Below, piece by piece: positions 44,085 to 56,362 of a stretch of DNA of 64,000 nucleotides (position 1 is the stretch's first letter; every line of letters starts with the position of its first letter). Both the position numbers and the translations under genes were made by a program. The notes beneath the pieces were generated by a model, which saw nothing but the letters and a program-made list of their open reading frames with translations, had not been told where the DNA came from and searched no databases. Source of the DNA: Kappaphycus alvarezii (lineage: Eukaryota > Rhodophyta > Florideophyceae > Gigartinales > Solieriaceae); assembly GCA_002205965.3 (NCBI GenBank), contig NADL03000692.1:310001-374000 (forward strand), in the 5' to 3' direction.

Positions 44085-47000
44085 GAAATTTGAAGGCGCA
44101 AGGAGAGCCAATCAGGTTATAAATCACAATTTTTTCAAAAATCATTGTTGGCATTTTGCTGGAGGCTTCGCCTCGTGGGTAGTTAGTCCAAGAACCATCT
44201 AGGAGACTCTCTGTTACTTCAAGTGTTACAGAAATCGTGTACACGTATAGCCACGGGTGCACGTGTAAAGTCGGAAACTTCTCCCAGATACCAGGACAAA
44301 CACTGTTACAGCCTTTGTGAACCTAATCCCTATGGATCAGCCGCAAGTCACCCTAGAGTCCCTTACGGAAATGGTGCTTCAGTTGCAGCAGAATCTTGAG
44401 CACGCCAATAACCAAATTGCGGCACACAGAGCAGAGCTTTATATTGCAGCGCAAAAGGTATCCTCCTTAGAATCTGAACTCGTAAACGCCCGAAACCAGG
44501 CCAGCTCGTCAAATAATGCCCCAGTGGACAGTCAGGCTGGCCCAAAGAAAAACAAGCCAACTACATTCACTGGGAAAGGATCAATTGCTAGCTGGTGCGT
44601 TCAAATGGACAACTTCCTCAGGGGAAATGATGGCAATAGACCCCACACATAACACTCAGCTACTTGGCTGAAAATGCCCATGAATGGTGGATGGTCCACT
44701 CCAAGACAGAAGAAGGGAAAGGAATAAATTCCTGGCAGTCCCTGAAGGTTGCTTTGATCCAGCGTTTTGAAACGCTGAACAAAGAGAAGATCGCTCGAGA
44801 CAAACTCGCCCGCTGGAAACAAGTCAAAGATGTTCCTACCTTCAACGAAGACTTCAACATTATTATACTCGACATCCCCGATATTGAAGTTAAAGACGAG
44901 ATAGATCGTTACTCTCGCTGTTTGAAGCCCTATATCTGGAAGGCGTTGTGCACCAAAGAATACGTCAACCTCTCCGATCTAATGAAGGATGCTGAGCGAG
45001 TAGAGTCGGCCTGTCGGCGTTCTGGACCCGGTAACCTACCAAAGTCTTCTGGAGGAAGGAATGGAAATAAAAGCTCTTTTACTGGAACCAGCAGTCCTGT
45101 ACCAATGGAAATTGGGAACGTAGAAGTGATACCGGGGCTAAAAAGAAACACTCCCAATTTACAGAAGCTTGAAAAAGAAGAACGTGAAAGATGTATTCGC
45201 GAAGGTCTCTGTCTCAGGTGCAGACAGAAAGGACACATGGCCAAGAACTGCCCAAAAGCTCGGAGGAACTGATTGAAGGTCCCCAGTCAGTTCCAGTCAT
45301 TGAAGAACCATTATACAACCTTGTGTTAGACAAAGAAACTCGGGAGTTATCATTGAATCAAACAAAAAGGTCCATTATGTCCACCATCAGATCGAATGCA
45401 ACGTTCATTGAAACATTCTCCCCTGCATTCGAGAGAAATCACAAGGGCCTTCTCATTGTCAAGGGTACAATTGCTGGTGGACCAGCAAAAATCCTCATAG
45501 ACCCTGGTGGTGAGATCAACTTCTTGAGTGAATCGTTTTGCAAGAAACATCAAATAAAGAACCGAGATTCCAGAGAGCTTGCTGTAATGGCCAACGGTGC
45601 GGACCAGATACTTCCAGAACTGGTAAATGCTGTCATTGTACATATAACTGCCTATAATGAACCTCCGTACTTTGCCATAAGCCCATAGAAGCGTTATGAT
45701 GCAATTCTTGGGAAAGAATGGGGCAAAAATAAATTGTTTTAATAATGAGGGGAAAATCGAACATAAGGTAAATTCATTCATACTTATTGCTGATGATTCC
45801 ATAGTGAGTCCTTTTGTATCTTTCAATACCATAGTTAGTGATTTCGATGAGAAAAAGAAGAGTTATTTGCAGTTTTACTTAGACCGTTATATTCTAGTGA
45901 AACAAGAGCACCAGTATACCCTCGAGACGTACAGAAGGTTTTGGAAACATTTGCTGACGTGTTTCCAGAGAAACTCCCAAGAGGTTTCAGAGTCTTGTTT
46001 CCTTCTCGGCTTGCCACCGAGAAGGAAACAAGACTCTGCAATAGAATTAAAGGAGGGAGCAGAACCACAAAAGAAAGGTCTCTATAGACTTTCTGACAAA
46101 GAAATGTCAGGACTCCGAAAACAGTTGGACGAACTACTAGAAGCTGAGTTTATAAGACCTAGTAAAAGCCCCTGGGGAGCTCATATCCTATTCGTGAGCA
46201 AGAAGGATGATAGTCTACGGATTTGTGTCGATTACAGAGCCTTAAACGGCTTACTGTAAAAAACAGCTATCCCTTACCACGAATTGACGACATTTTCGAC
46301 CAGCTTAAAGGAGCAAAGTTCTTCAGCAAAATTGATCTTAGATCTGGGTATCACCAGATTAGACTACACGAAGATTCGATTCCATTTACCTCCTTCAGAA
46401 CACGATACGGGCACTTTGAGTTTCTTGTTCTGCCGTTTGGACTCACTAATGCGCCAGCAACTTTCATGAACCTAATGAATGACATTTTCAAGGACCAGCT
46501 CGACTTATTTGTGATCGTCTATCTGTATGATATCCTCATCTACAGTAAGACATGGAAGGATCACTTGGATCATATTCGAACTGTACTCGAAATCCTCAGA
46601 AAAGAAAAATTGTTTGGCAAATTATCTAAATGTGTCTTCGGAGTTACAGAAGTCGAGTACATAGGACAAATCATTTCTCAAAGTGGTATTTCTGTTGATC
46701 CAAACAAGATAAGTGCAGTCACGGAATGGCCGATACCAAAGAATAAGCAACAAGTACAGTATTTTCTTGATTTTGTCAATTATTACCGGAGATTCAGAAA
46801 AGGCTGTTCAATTCTTGCAAAACCTCTCACAGAATTGACGAAAAACGTGAATTTCCAATGGAGCCACACTCAAGATGATGCCTTCAAAGTACTCAAGCAA
46901 ACACTTTGTAGCGCACCGGTTCTCAGAAATTTCGACGCCACACTGCCTATCTACGTAACCACAGATGCATCACAGTATGCAATTGGTGCAGTGCTGGAAC

Positions 47001-48851
47001 AGGAAGAATTAGGTTCTAGAAGGCCGGTCGCGTTTGCATCCAGGACTCTTAATGATGCGGAACAATACTATGCGGCCCATGAAAGGGAACTTTTGGCCAT
47101 TGTAGATTCCCTCAAGTGGTGGAGATCATACCTTTATGGTAATTCATTCACCATTCACTCGGACCACTATCTCCTAAGATACCTAGAAACCCAAGAAAAC
47201 TTGTCCCCGAGACAAGTGAGATGGCTGGAAAGATTAGTTAATTTCGAATTCAAGATAATACCCATCTCAGGAAAATCAAATGTAGTGGCGGACGCACTAT
47301 CGAGGCAACCAAAATATGTGCCGTCACCTTATCAACGAAACAATTCATTACTTCCAGAAGTTATTACCAAGACATCCTCAGAATCCAATAAAATTTCGAC
47401 CATTTCATTCACAAACACTGAGTTAGTGGGGTTGGTAGAAGATTATGGTAGGGATGAGAACCTCAGAACCCATTACCAAGATCCTGGAGCTCCCTTTGAG
47501 CGTCGAGGGATGCTTCTACTTAAAAACAAGAAGATCTGTGTACCAGAAGGAAATTTCAGAGTCAAGCTCCTGCATGACTATCATTGCACTCCCAACACGG
47601 GACACCTAGGAATAAGCAAAACTATCAACAGAATATCACCAAAGTTTTATTGGAAAATTTAAGATCGGATGTAATCCGATACATACGTTCCTGCCAATTC
47701 CAGAGAACCAAAGCAACCAATCAGAAACCCGCAGGTCTTTTACAACCACTAGAACCACCGAAAACCAAATGGACCCACATAACCATGGATTTCATCACAC
47801 CTCTCCCAAAGTCCAGAAGTGAAACAACGGCGTGTTAACAGTCGTTGACAGACTTTCTAAGATGATCATAACAATACCAACGAAACCAAACACAGATGCT
47901 CCTGAAACAGCACTGCTGTTCAAGAATCACGTATACCGAAATCATGGATTACCAGAGAATATCATATGTGACCGAGATCCCATCTTCATGAGCAAGTTTT
48001 GGACAAAACTTTTTGCTCTACTAGGAACAAAGATATCCCCCTCCTCTGCATACCACCCACAAACTGATGGACAATCGGAGATAATGAACAGGAAAATAGA
48101 GGAAATGATCCGTGCTTTCGTTAGCTTCGACAAATCAGATTGGGATAATTTCCTGGTAGACTGTGAAGTTGCTTACAACTCCTCTGTGAATGTCACCACA
48201 ACTGTCTCACCATTTTTCCTCAATTACGGAATTCAACCACAAACAGTACCCTTAGATGTTTTAGCGTCAGACAATCCAGCGGCAGCAGGTTTTCTAAAAC
48301 ATATGCAAGAAGCATTAAGGAAAGCCCAGAATCAGATCCGAGAATCCAATGAGTCCACCGCAAAATATGTAAACAGAAAAGGAGGCCGTCTACGTTCAAG
48401 ATTGGTGATAAGGTTTGGCTATCAACAAAGAACTTATCACTTGAAGATGCGGCTGGATCACGCAAACTGAACTCAAAGTATTGTGGTCCCTTTGAAATAA
48501 CAGAGGACTTTAACGGTGTAATTTACCGTCTGCAGTTATCTCAACCGATGGTCGACAGAGGAATACATAATGCGTTCCACGTTAGCCTCTTGAAACCGTT
48601 CTTTAAAGATGAATTCAACCGACAAATTCCACCACCGCCACCACTCCAATTTCAAGATGGACATGAGGAATACGAAGTTGAGTCTATACTCGCTCATAAA
48701 AAATAACGTGGAAAAAATAAATTCCTTGTCAAATGGAAAGGGTACGGAGATCATGAGAACTCGTGGCTTCCCGAATCATACCTCAAGAATTCACAAGAAC
48801 TTTTGAATAAGTACAAGCAGAACCTCAAGAATCGGGGCGATTCTTCTCTGT

Positions 48852-48863
48852 AAGGGGGAGAAG
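48852..48863 (+). promoter_or_regulatory. polypurine tract of the chromovirus
   Basis: AAGGGGGAGAAG lies directly before the 3' LTR. Confidence 0.8.
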
Positions 48864-49380
48864 TGTTGTATTTCACTTCACAGACCTTACAGCTTTACAC
48901 GGACTCACTGCATATACTGTACAGTAGAGTCAAACCACTGGTAACCTTACAACCAGGGCTACTAGGCACTTTGCCGTCATAACACTTTCCTTACAGTTCT
49001 GAACACAGCGTTTGACCCCATTGGTACACTTGGAATAGTTACGGGCGAGTTGCACACTGGGATATTACATCATTGCTTTACCAATCAAAAGTCGCCTTGC
49101 TATCCCATGCCATCTGGACCAATGTACTTCTTACATCTTGTCAGAGTATGTCACTATTGCCGACTACAATTGTGAAAGCGCTGCTTACGATACCGTCAGG
49201 GCTGTTTAAGGGAATAACTTTGAATTCGCTACTGTTAGACTGCATTTTCCTTTAGTTTGTAGCTATCTTCAGTTCCATATAAACCCTGGTTTGGAGCGGC
49301 CGGCTTTACCCAGCCAGCCTCAACCAAAGTTTCAACCACAGTTCTACCTTGATCTGCTCGTGTGCGCTTAACACCCCAAA
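48864..49380 (+). repeat. 3' LTR of the chromovirus (517 bp)
   Basis: Opens TGTTGTATTTCACTTCACAG and ends CACCCCAAA. It contains a TATAAACC promoter-like box near 49280 and is followed by the CTCCC target duplication. Confidence 0.9.
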
Positions 49381-49423
49381 CTCCCCCTATTCTCAAGCTC
49401 GCCTTCTGCCCGGTGCGGTCCAT
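49381..49423 (-). pseudogene. first 14 codons of the split H3-tail-like gene
   Basis: ATG at 49423 on the minus strand reads MDRTGQKASLRIGG and then meets the gypsy LTR. It aligns without gaps to the start of histone H3 (MARTKQTARKSTGG), with M, R, T, Q, A, G and G identical. Together with the body at 42527, 16 of the first 27 positions match H3. Lys4, Lys9, Lys14 and Lys27 positions are replaced, while Lys18 and Lys23 equivalents are kept. Confidence 0.6.
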
Positions 49424-51767
49424 GGCCGAACGGGAAGGGAATCGAGACCGGGAGGGAAGCAAGGGAATCTACGATAAGGAAAGGGAAGTCAAATGCGATG
49501 GGAGGATTATGCTAAGGGTGAAGAGAGAAGCGTTAGGACGAGGGGTTGAGGGAGGATGAAGGTGTGAAGAAGGTCTGCACAAGAGGTGGTTGCTATGACA
49601 CGTCAAGGGCAGCCCGCCCCGAGTATACAAACTGATTTGCAGCACGTTGGCACTTATCAAAGGGCAGGCGGGGAAGGTTGAGGGCGTGCCGCAGTGGCTG
49701 AGGAGCTGGTAGGTTGGCGTTGGTTGAGGTGGAGATGACCGTGGCAAGCTGGTAGGGTGGCGCAGTGGTGGAGTGGTTAGGGAGATACACTTGCCTACTT
49801 GTGCGCCCGTGTCGCACTTTTGAGTGCGGGGGCATGTGGACTGTGCGAGCTCACTGCTGAGCTGTGGGGATAATGTACTGTATCTCCCCCGTGCAATGTA
49901 GGGTTAGGTACTGTATTCCACCACCCGGCACAGTACAGTACTGTACAGTATATATGTACTGTACTGTGTCGAGGGTGCACGGAAAAGCGATATCTTACAT
50001 TTTTTGTTGGAAAAAACACATCGCGCAGGCAACGCACGCGTGCAGTACAGTACCCCCTACGATATAGTGCTACCCCCGTGCATGGGGCTTTTACAGGCAC
50101 TAATGGGAATCGCCACTATTCGGTAGGGAATCAGAACTTGACCCTTTTTCGTGTTGGCTTGTTGAATGGCGCTAAGGAAGCCGTTCAGAGCGCGACGAAG
50201 GCCGGCACCTGCCTCTAGAACGTTGCAGTCGCGCGCAAGATTCTGAGGCACCTGAAAAAGCGCGTAAACTTGAACAGGCTTATGGTTGGATGAACATTTT
50301 ATGTGCTCTCGACGAAGAGCCGTCTAGGGCTACGTTGTCGGGGAAAACTAAGATGGTAATCGTAGAATTTTCGGTGCGGGGTTCGAGTGTAATCCTTGGG
50401 GTTCATGCGCAGGCTCAAAGAAATCCAGTAGGAAAAAAAACATGGCTTGAACTCGAAGCCGATCCTTCTCGTCCAGTGCTTTTCTTCGCGGAATTCGTAG
50501 AGTATGAGGCAGTCCTTGTCCGAGAGTCAGTACTTGAGCTTGTGTTTGATCTTGTCCGCTCTTGCCTTGCTTGAGTTACTGCTGCGTTCGTGCATGAGTT
50601 TTACGCCTTCCCTGGGGTAGTAGTGGTACGTGGCCTTGCTAGAGGCACTAATAGTGAATAGTGTAGCACTATCCAAAGTGTCACTATATCGTGACCCCCT
50701 CCTGTACTCGACGTGGACCACCCGGTTAGCACTTAGCTAGCAACATAGTCGGTTCCTCCACTGGTCCCCGATACTAATGCAGTAAAGTATTATAATACAA
50801 ACATACGCGCGCACCGCATAACGGCCTAACAATCTGGCTACCCGGGCCGACTCGGTGCCCCATCGCGCAACCAGACCCACAAAGCCCTTTCAGCACCTGC
50901 GTGCGGCGGAAACAGGATGACCACGCACTTAATGCCATCCCGCCGGCATGCACCTTCCCACCCATCGCCATCGCCATGTATTGTAGGCGCTGATCGGTGC
51001 CAGACACACTTTAGTTTTACAGACCCGATTGTGCTGGTCCCGGGAGGCATTCCGTCTCTGAATTTCAAGCATCCCAACACACGTGTCCCTTTGGAAATTG
51101 CGCGTGCACCCTGGCAGCACCTGACCTCTGGCTGCAAGGGGCTCATGGCTTGATCCTCCCTTGAAACCAGGACATAAAAAGTCTCCACCTTCCCACTCTT
51201 GAAACGGTCGTGAAGTTCGCTACCTCACTTGAGACAGATCCGTTTACCTGTCGCTGCAAATGCGCTGAGCCGAAGGGAGTAGGCAAATGCAGTCGGTGCA
51301 AAGAAAGCAACGCCATCATTACTGTAACAGCTATAGTGTACAAAATTGACTCGTCGATTCGGTAATGCGCAGGTCGAAAGTGTCGCCGAGATACACAAGT
51401 GCTGAGTTGGTGCTCTCAAAATCACCCCGCTCGCATGGTACATGCAACCGTGCAAACTTGGGAGGCCCGATTGTCGCTACGCAACTTAAAACGTGGGATT
51501 AATGCAAACAACCATTGTTTCATACAGCAAAGAATGCATTGGTTCCAGTTTACGTTAGTTATTTCGTTTGGAGCGCTGCGGCATTTCCAATTGACCACAA
51601 ATAAGGGCAGGCCACCCGTGCCACTCAGTCCTCCCGTCTAGTCCACGGAAAAAGTGTCTGGCCCGAGCGCAAGCAGGCAACCCCAACCACACCCTTCCAA
51701 CTTTGTTACAATCCTTTTGCAGACACATGCACCCCACAGCCCGACCGCAGTTCCCGATTCTCGCCGT
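49424..51767. other. intergenic stretch; upstream of the split gene and downstream of oxidoreductase copy 2
   Basis: Overlapping open frames on both strands (49469-49747 minus, 50290-50574 plus, 50838-51188 minus) lack motifs. A small plus-strand frame near 51170-51365 contains FTCRCKCAEPKGVGKCSRC, a Cys-rich possible zinc site, but it has no start codon and no context. The 49751-49780 segment has a box-A-like TGGCGCAGTGG without a box B. Confidence 0.4.
49840..49965 (+). repeat. dispersed repeat with TACAGTA palindromes (partner at 62035-62150, inverted)
   Basis: Shares with the reverse complement of 62035-62150 the ordered blocks GCGAGCTC, GGGGA-A-TGTACTGTATCTCCC, GTTAGG and CCACCACCCGGCACAGTA. 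It ends in a run of alternating TACAGTA/TACTGTA. Confidence 0.55.
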
Positions 51768-53880
51768 CTAACGTTGCACCTTGACAATTCCCCTCAATAT
51801 CTGCTTCACGGTATTCGTCAGTCGCGTCCGATTGTACAGGTCACCCGCCTGACGAATTGCCTCTGCGGTGGTCGGGTACGGGTGGATGACGCTTGCCAGG
51901 GCACCCAACCCCGTTTTGCTCTGAATGGCCAACGTAAGCTCACTGATCATGTTTCCAGCCCCCTCCCCACAAATGCTGGCCCCAGAATGCGGTCTGACTT
52001 TTCCTCCACATGGATGCGCACAAGTCCCTCGGTGGTTCCGTCACAAATGGCCCGATCATTATCGTCAAAGTGCTTTTCAAACGTCTTGTACGCAATGCCC
52101 TGGTCCTTCATGTCCTTTTCGTAAAGGCCTACATGCGCCAGTTCGGGAGATGTAAACGTCGCATACGGAATCAACAAGCTGGACATCTTGTCCTTTCCAA
52201 AGAACAGTGCATTCCGGATTACCATCCTGGCCATAAAGTCCGCAGCATGCGTGAATTTAAAAGCACTGCAACAATCCCCAACGCCAAAAATCTTTGGATT
52301 CGTCGTCTGCAGCATATCGTTCACCTTGAGTCCGGTCTTGGTGTCAAACTCCACCTCCGCCTTTTCTAGTCCAAGATTCGACACATTCGGTTTCCGGCCC
52401 GCGCTCACCAAAATCGCATCAAACAGGTACTCCTTTGCCTCGCTTCCCTCCACGGTCCGCATTCGAACTTCCTCGTACCCCTCCTCGGCTACCTTCCCAG
52501 TCAACTCAACGCCATCGTACTTTTCCACCTTGAGTCGAAAGTCAACGCCGTCCTTTTCCATCTGCGCCTTGACAATGGCAGCCAAATCCGCATCCTCCTT
52601 GGGCAACACCTTACCCGACCTGCCAAACATGGTAACCTGACTCCCCAACCTCTGCATCGCCTGTGCCAATTCCATACCAATGACCCCGGTACCAATCACA
52701 CCAAACCGCTTGGGCAACTCTGTCAAATTAAACACCGTCTCATTCGTAACAACCGCAACGCCCGGCTTTGCTCCCTTCTCCCTGACACTTCTCTCATGCA
52801 AATCCGCGAGCCCCTCAATGGCCGGAATGGCCGGATACCCACCCGTGGCAACAACAGCCTTCTTAAACTTCAAGGTGGTCCCATTGACCTCGACACTACC
52901 TGGGCCCGTGAAATTAGCATAGCCAAAGTACACATCCACGCCCAACTTTCTTGTATAGCGCACCGCAGAGTCATTATCACTAATCTGGGCCCTAACCCTC
53001 CTCAACCTCTTCATAGTGGCCGCAAAGTCAACGTGGACCTCCCCCCCCTTGACAACAATGCCGGACTCCTGCAACGCGTCGCGATCGTTCAAAGTATGGG
53101 CCAAATTGGCGGCATGAATCAACGCCTTACTAGGCACACATCCAACATTCAAACAATCGCCACCCAGGGCATTGGCCTCAATCAAAGCAACCTTTGCGCC
53201 AACACCCGCAGCACCCGACGACGTCACCAAGCCACCCGCACCAGCCCCAATCACGACAAGCGAATAAACGCCATCAAAGACCGGGTCGATCCACTCGGGC
53301 GGATGGACATTATCCAACAACTTTACATTATGGTCATCCAAGGGCCAGAACGAGGCCTCGACCCGCGGGACGGCATGCTCCGATTCATCGAATGTAGGCT
53401 CCGGTAACGCGGGGGTGAGATCGCGACCATCTCCGAGGAGCGGGGTGGATACCAGGTCTGCCCATGAGACGAGCCGACCGGCGGAAGTTTTGGCGCGGCC
53501 GCCACGCTCGGTATCGTCGATGAATTTGTAGTACAGGTCCTCATCTTTGAAACTGTGCATATGGGACGGGTGGGATGGGTTATTAGTGGGGGGGCGGTCA
53601 AGTGGGGGGAGGGGAGAGGTGGGGTGGATGGGGATGACGTACTCGTGGTCGCGGACGCAATGCTCGATGATGCCGGTTTGTTGGAGGAGGAGACCGAGGT
53701 TGACGGCGTCTTGACGGATTGAGCGACGCCGGTGGTTACCATGTATTGGACGGCCTCGGTGCCGACAAAGCAGGATTTGTAGGTGGTGAGGCGGAAGCGG
53801 CGGTCCTTGATGGAGAGGTTTTGTTTGAGGTCTGTGACGAGGTTGTCGAGGTTGACGTTGGGGAAGTTTTGAGCGGACAT
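51768..53880 (-). CDS. DEP / FAD-dependent pyridine nucleotide-disulfide oxidoreductase (copy 2, complete length, two frame changes)
   Basis: Exon 1 (53880-53643) starts MSAQNFPNVNLDNLV and encodes most of a DEP domain (FVGTEAVQYM, DAVNLGLLLQQTGIIEHC). Exon 2 (53552-51768) completes the DEP domain (FKDEDLYYKFIDD). It then carries the FAD GAGAGG motif, GGDCLNVGCVPSK redox Cys pair, GTGVIGMELAQ, FGVGDC and the terminal HPYPTTAE signature. It is closely similar to copy 1 throughout. DEP domains usually tether proteins to membranes or partners, so the reductase may be membrane-associated. Two single-base frame changes are visible: one near 53718-53722 inside the DEP domain, and one near 51975 in a G run just before the dimerisation domain. 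Either this copy is becoming a pseudogene or these are sequence errors. Start is chosen from the DEP domain, not the ATG at 53560, which lies in the intron. Confidence 0.85.
53553..53642 (-). other. 90-bp intron of oxidoreductase copy 2
   Basis: Donor GTACGT at 53642-53637, branch-like CACTAATAAC, acceptor CACAG ending at 53553. Splicing joins GA and T into an Asp codon and makes a continuous DEP domain. The phase matches the acceptor at 48 in copy 1. Confidence 0.8.
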
Positions 53881-55012
53881 TGTGTGAGGGAGGGTTTTTG
53901 CGGGGTGTGGGTTGGGGTGATGAATTTGGTGCGGCGGTGGTGGATCGGAGGGGGGAGGGGGGCGGTGAAGGGAAAGGGGCGCGTGGAATAAGTATCGCGG
54001 TGAGGGGAAAGGAAGTGATATTTTGGTACAGCAGGGAAACGAAGAAACTGTTTTTTTTCTACGCTACACAAATCGGGTACAGTACCGAAAAAGCGTCAAT
54101 GCTACACGTCACTCCAACCTATACTTTATTACACTGTAATGAAAAGGGGCCCATAGGAAAGGAAAGTTCGTTGCACTCCATTTCTTTCCTGTAATCAAGA
54201 TCGTCCACGTGTAGGATACGAGGAGACAATGCCCTCTTGCATTGCTGGTATTGTACAGCTACAGTACCGATGCTGTACTGTACTGTACAATACTGTAGGA
54301 TGATGGACAATATCCGAAATGGCACTGTCTACTAATGTACGTACAACATTGTTTTCTTTTTCAGCCAAGGCCGCCGTCCGCTGTGCGTATGCTTGTTGTT
54401 GAACACAAAATTGAATGTTCCTGATTGGTACCTTGCGGCGCATTCCTTACTAACGAATTCGAGTGTTTGCCCCACGTCTCATGCTCACATCCAGCTCGCT
54501 ACTCGACTCTCACCTTCATTCGTATTGGGAAAGCCACACACAGTAGGATATCTACGTGAGCAATATTTTCCTGGGGAATTTTCAAATGCGCTACCGTTGA
54601 CTAGATTGCGGGGCACCAGATCGACCCATAGTCTGCAAACGAAAAGAGATTGAACCCACACGCAGACTCTGGATGTTGGAACAACTTTACAAAGCGTCGA
54701 TCTATAGTACAGTACATTACAGTACATTCTAAACCAAAATTAAACTAACCTGCTTCAAAGGTTCAAATCCACTCCAATGTACTCATCGCATTAATCGCCC
54801 AATAACCCCGCTCTGTGCATCTTTACAGTACAGTACAGTATGAGTACCACCCCACGTCATTCGTCGAGTACAGTACCGTACCCCTACAGCAAAAAATGCA
54901 AACGTCACCAATCTGTAAAGCTACAAAGATTACAGTGCCATACCACTCATCTCACCATACTGCCACGTGTATTCACATGATATATTGTACAGCCCAGCCA
55001 CGCACCTGCACA
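53881..55012. other. upstream region of copy 2 with palindromic TACAGTA clusters
   Basis: No gene is supported. Clusters of alternating TACAGTA/TACTGTA occur at about 54256-54298, 54704-54727 and 54826-54845. The first 100 bases upstream of the start codon are G/T-rich. No TATA box is recognised. Confidence 0.5.
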
Positions 55013-55032
55013 TCTAGTGTCTATTCGACAAG
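55013..55032 (+). repeat. left terminal inverted repeat
   Basis: TCTAGTGTCTATTCGACAAG, the exact inverse of 59168-59187. Confidence 0.8.
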
Positions 55033-55432
55033 GCCAATGTCATCAATTGATTACATATTTGTCATCAATTGCTGACATGGGTATTTGGACAATTTTCTCA
55101 AAAAAAATAATACTGCAGTTACTTTTTCGCACCTTTTTCGCATCTCTGTGCATCAGCCTGTCTCCGTCCGCAAAACCAGTCCCGCTGCAAATGCCTTCGA
55201 CGCTCCATACAAGTCTTGCTACCAGGCGCTGTCCGGAATTGCTCTCACCGACGTCGGGGGCTCGAGGATAGGGTGCCGGGCGGCTTTGGAGAGGTCTGCG
55301 AAAACAAACGTGCTTGCGAGTCGTTTCATGGGCACAGCGCAGCGCATGGTCACCGTTCTAATCCATTAGTGTCGTGCATCTCCCATTGTGGCATTTTGAA
55401 GCGGGAGGACACAGTGGTGTCCTGAAAAAGGA

Positions 55433-56236
55433 CTACAGCCACGTCTTATAATTGCGATCCGAGATGTAGGTGCCCAGGCCTGGAGCCGGTTGGCACGATA
55501 GCCAAGCCTTGCAACCATCCACTGACAACAAGGCTCCGGAGGCCACGGTCCTCTCATCCCCCTTTGCCATGGCGTCAAAGTCCTTTTCCTCAACTGGGCG
55601 AGCTAGTTGCCCTTGCCCAAACCGCTGTCTTGAGTCGATAGCCGTGAACTGGACAACATTCTCGCGTGCCAATGGTGTCTCCCACTCATCATGTACCCGA
55701 ACTGCCAATGTGTAAGATTGAAGAGCAGTGTTCGGTAGCACAGGGACGAGGGCAGAGCACAGTGCACGCTTGAGGGATACGGAGGAAAGGAAGGCAGCCG
55801 CCGCAGTCAGCTTAGCGGAGCGGAGCCCGACGCCAAATGTTGGCTTGCGGGGCCCAAAGGGCGCAATAGATAGTTGTAATTCCCAAAAAGTGTCGGCGTC
55901 CAGAACCCCACCCACCAACTGCCGCAGCGTGTATTCAACAGCGGTGTCGAATTCCGCAGCTCCCTTCAGAGTGGAATTAGGGAGAACTACACGTAAGAGG
56001 TAGTTGATCCGACATACTGTACACCAAAGCAGGTCCGCAGTAGATAGATAGCTACATGAGCATCCTCCAGGGTTAACAGCGATATGAGGACAGTCCTCCT
56101 CCGGTTCAATGGCACCGTTCGCATCCAGGCTACCGCTGTAGGGAGTGAAACTCGACTCCTGGCTCTGTGTTGTGCCCAAGGACAGTAAACTGACATCTTC
56201 TATGGCCCTGATGTCCAGGCTTGAGATCAAATTCAA
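55433..56236 (-). mobile_element. LINE pol fragment (region after the reverse transcriptase core)
   Basis: Minus-strand reading shows VSLLSLG, then LEDAHVAIYLLRTCFG in one frame and CRINYLLRVVLPN in the next. These are followed by FDTAVEYTLRQLVGG and TFGVGLRSAKLTAAAAFLSS. This order (LL-G, D-x-H-x-A-x-x-LLR-C, K/R-x-x-YLLR, FD, GLGLRSA-AAFLSS) is typical of the region after the RT palm in LINE elements. There is one frame change near 56030. The rest of the LINE is missing. It may be the same family as the RT fragment at 13434-13788. Confidence 0.65.
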
Positions 56237-56362
56237 ATGTAACGATTATATTCAAACATATTTTAAAAAAACATAACGCATGTGCATCTGATTTGTTGGA
56301 CTTTCCCCTATACCGTACCAATGCTTTAAATACGTTCAGTCGCATCCCCACAGACACGACTT

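Larger units (their letters stand above)
42533..49380 (+). mobile_element. Ty3/gypsy chromovirus fossil with accessory zinc-finger ORF
   Basis: A 6.85-kb element with LTRs, 5-bp target duplication, primer-binding site and polypurine tract. Parts in order: leader with a zinc-finger ORF (42987-43715) and a tRNA-like segment (44011-44084); gag (44317-45272, zinc knuckle CLRCRQKGHMAKNC); protease region (about 45440-45690); reverse transcriptase (about 46060-46700); RNase H (about 46950-47310); H2C2 zinc-binding region and integrase (about 47570-48440); and a C-terminal chromodomain (about 48660-48840, FLVKWKGYGDHENSWLPE). Chromodomains of this clade bind histone marks and direct integration. It is broken, with a handful of interruptions. 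LTR divergence is about 4% by eye, younger than the copia element at 32 kb. It is inserted into the H3-tail-like gene. Confidence 0.9.

Noticed and set aside
49751-49800. SINE head at the box-A-like TGGCGCAGTGG
   Set aside because: No box B at tRNA-like spacing.
51170-51365. Cys-rich small frame (FTCRCKC, KCSRC) as a zinc-binding protein
   Set aside because: No start codon, no neighbouring exon recognised and too short to support alone.
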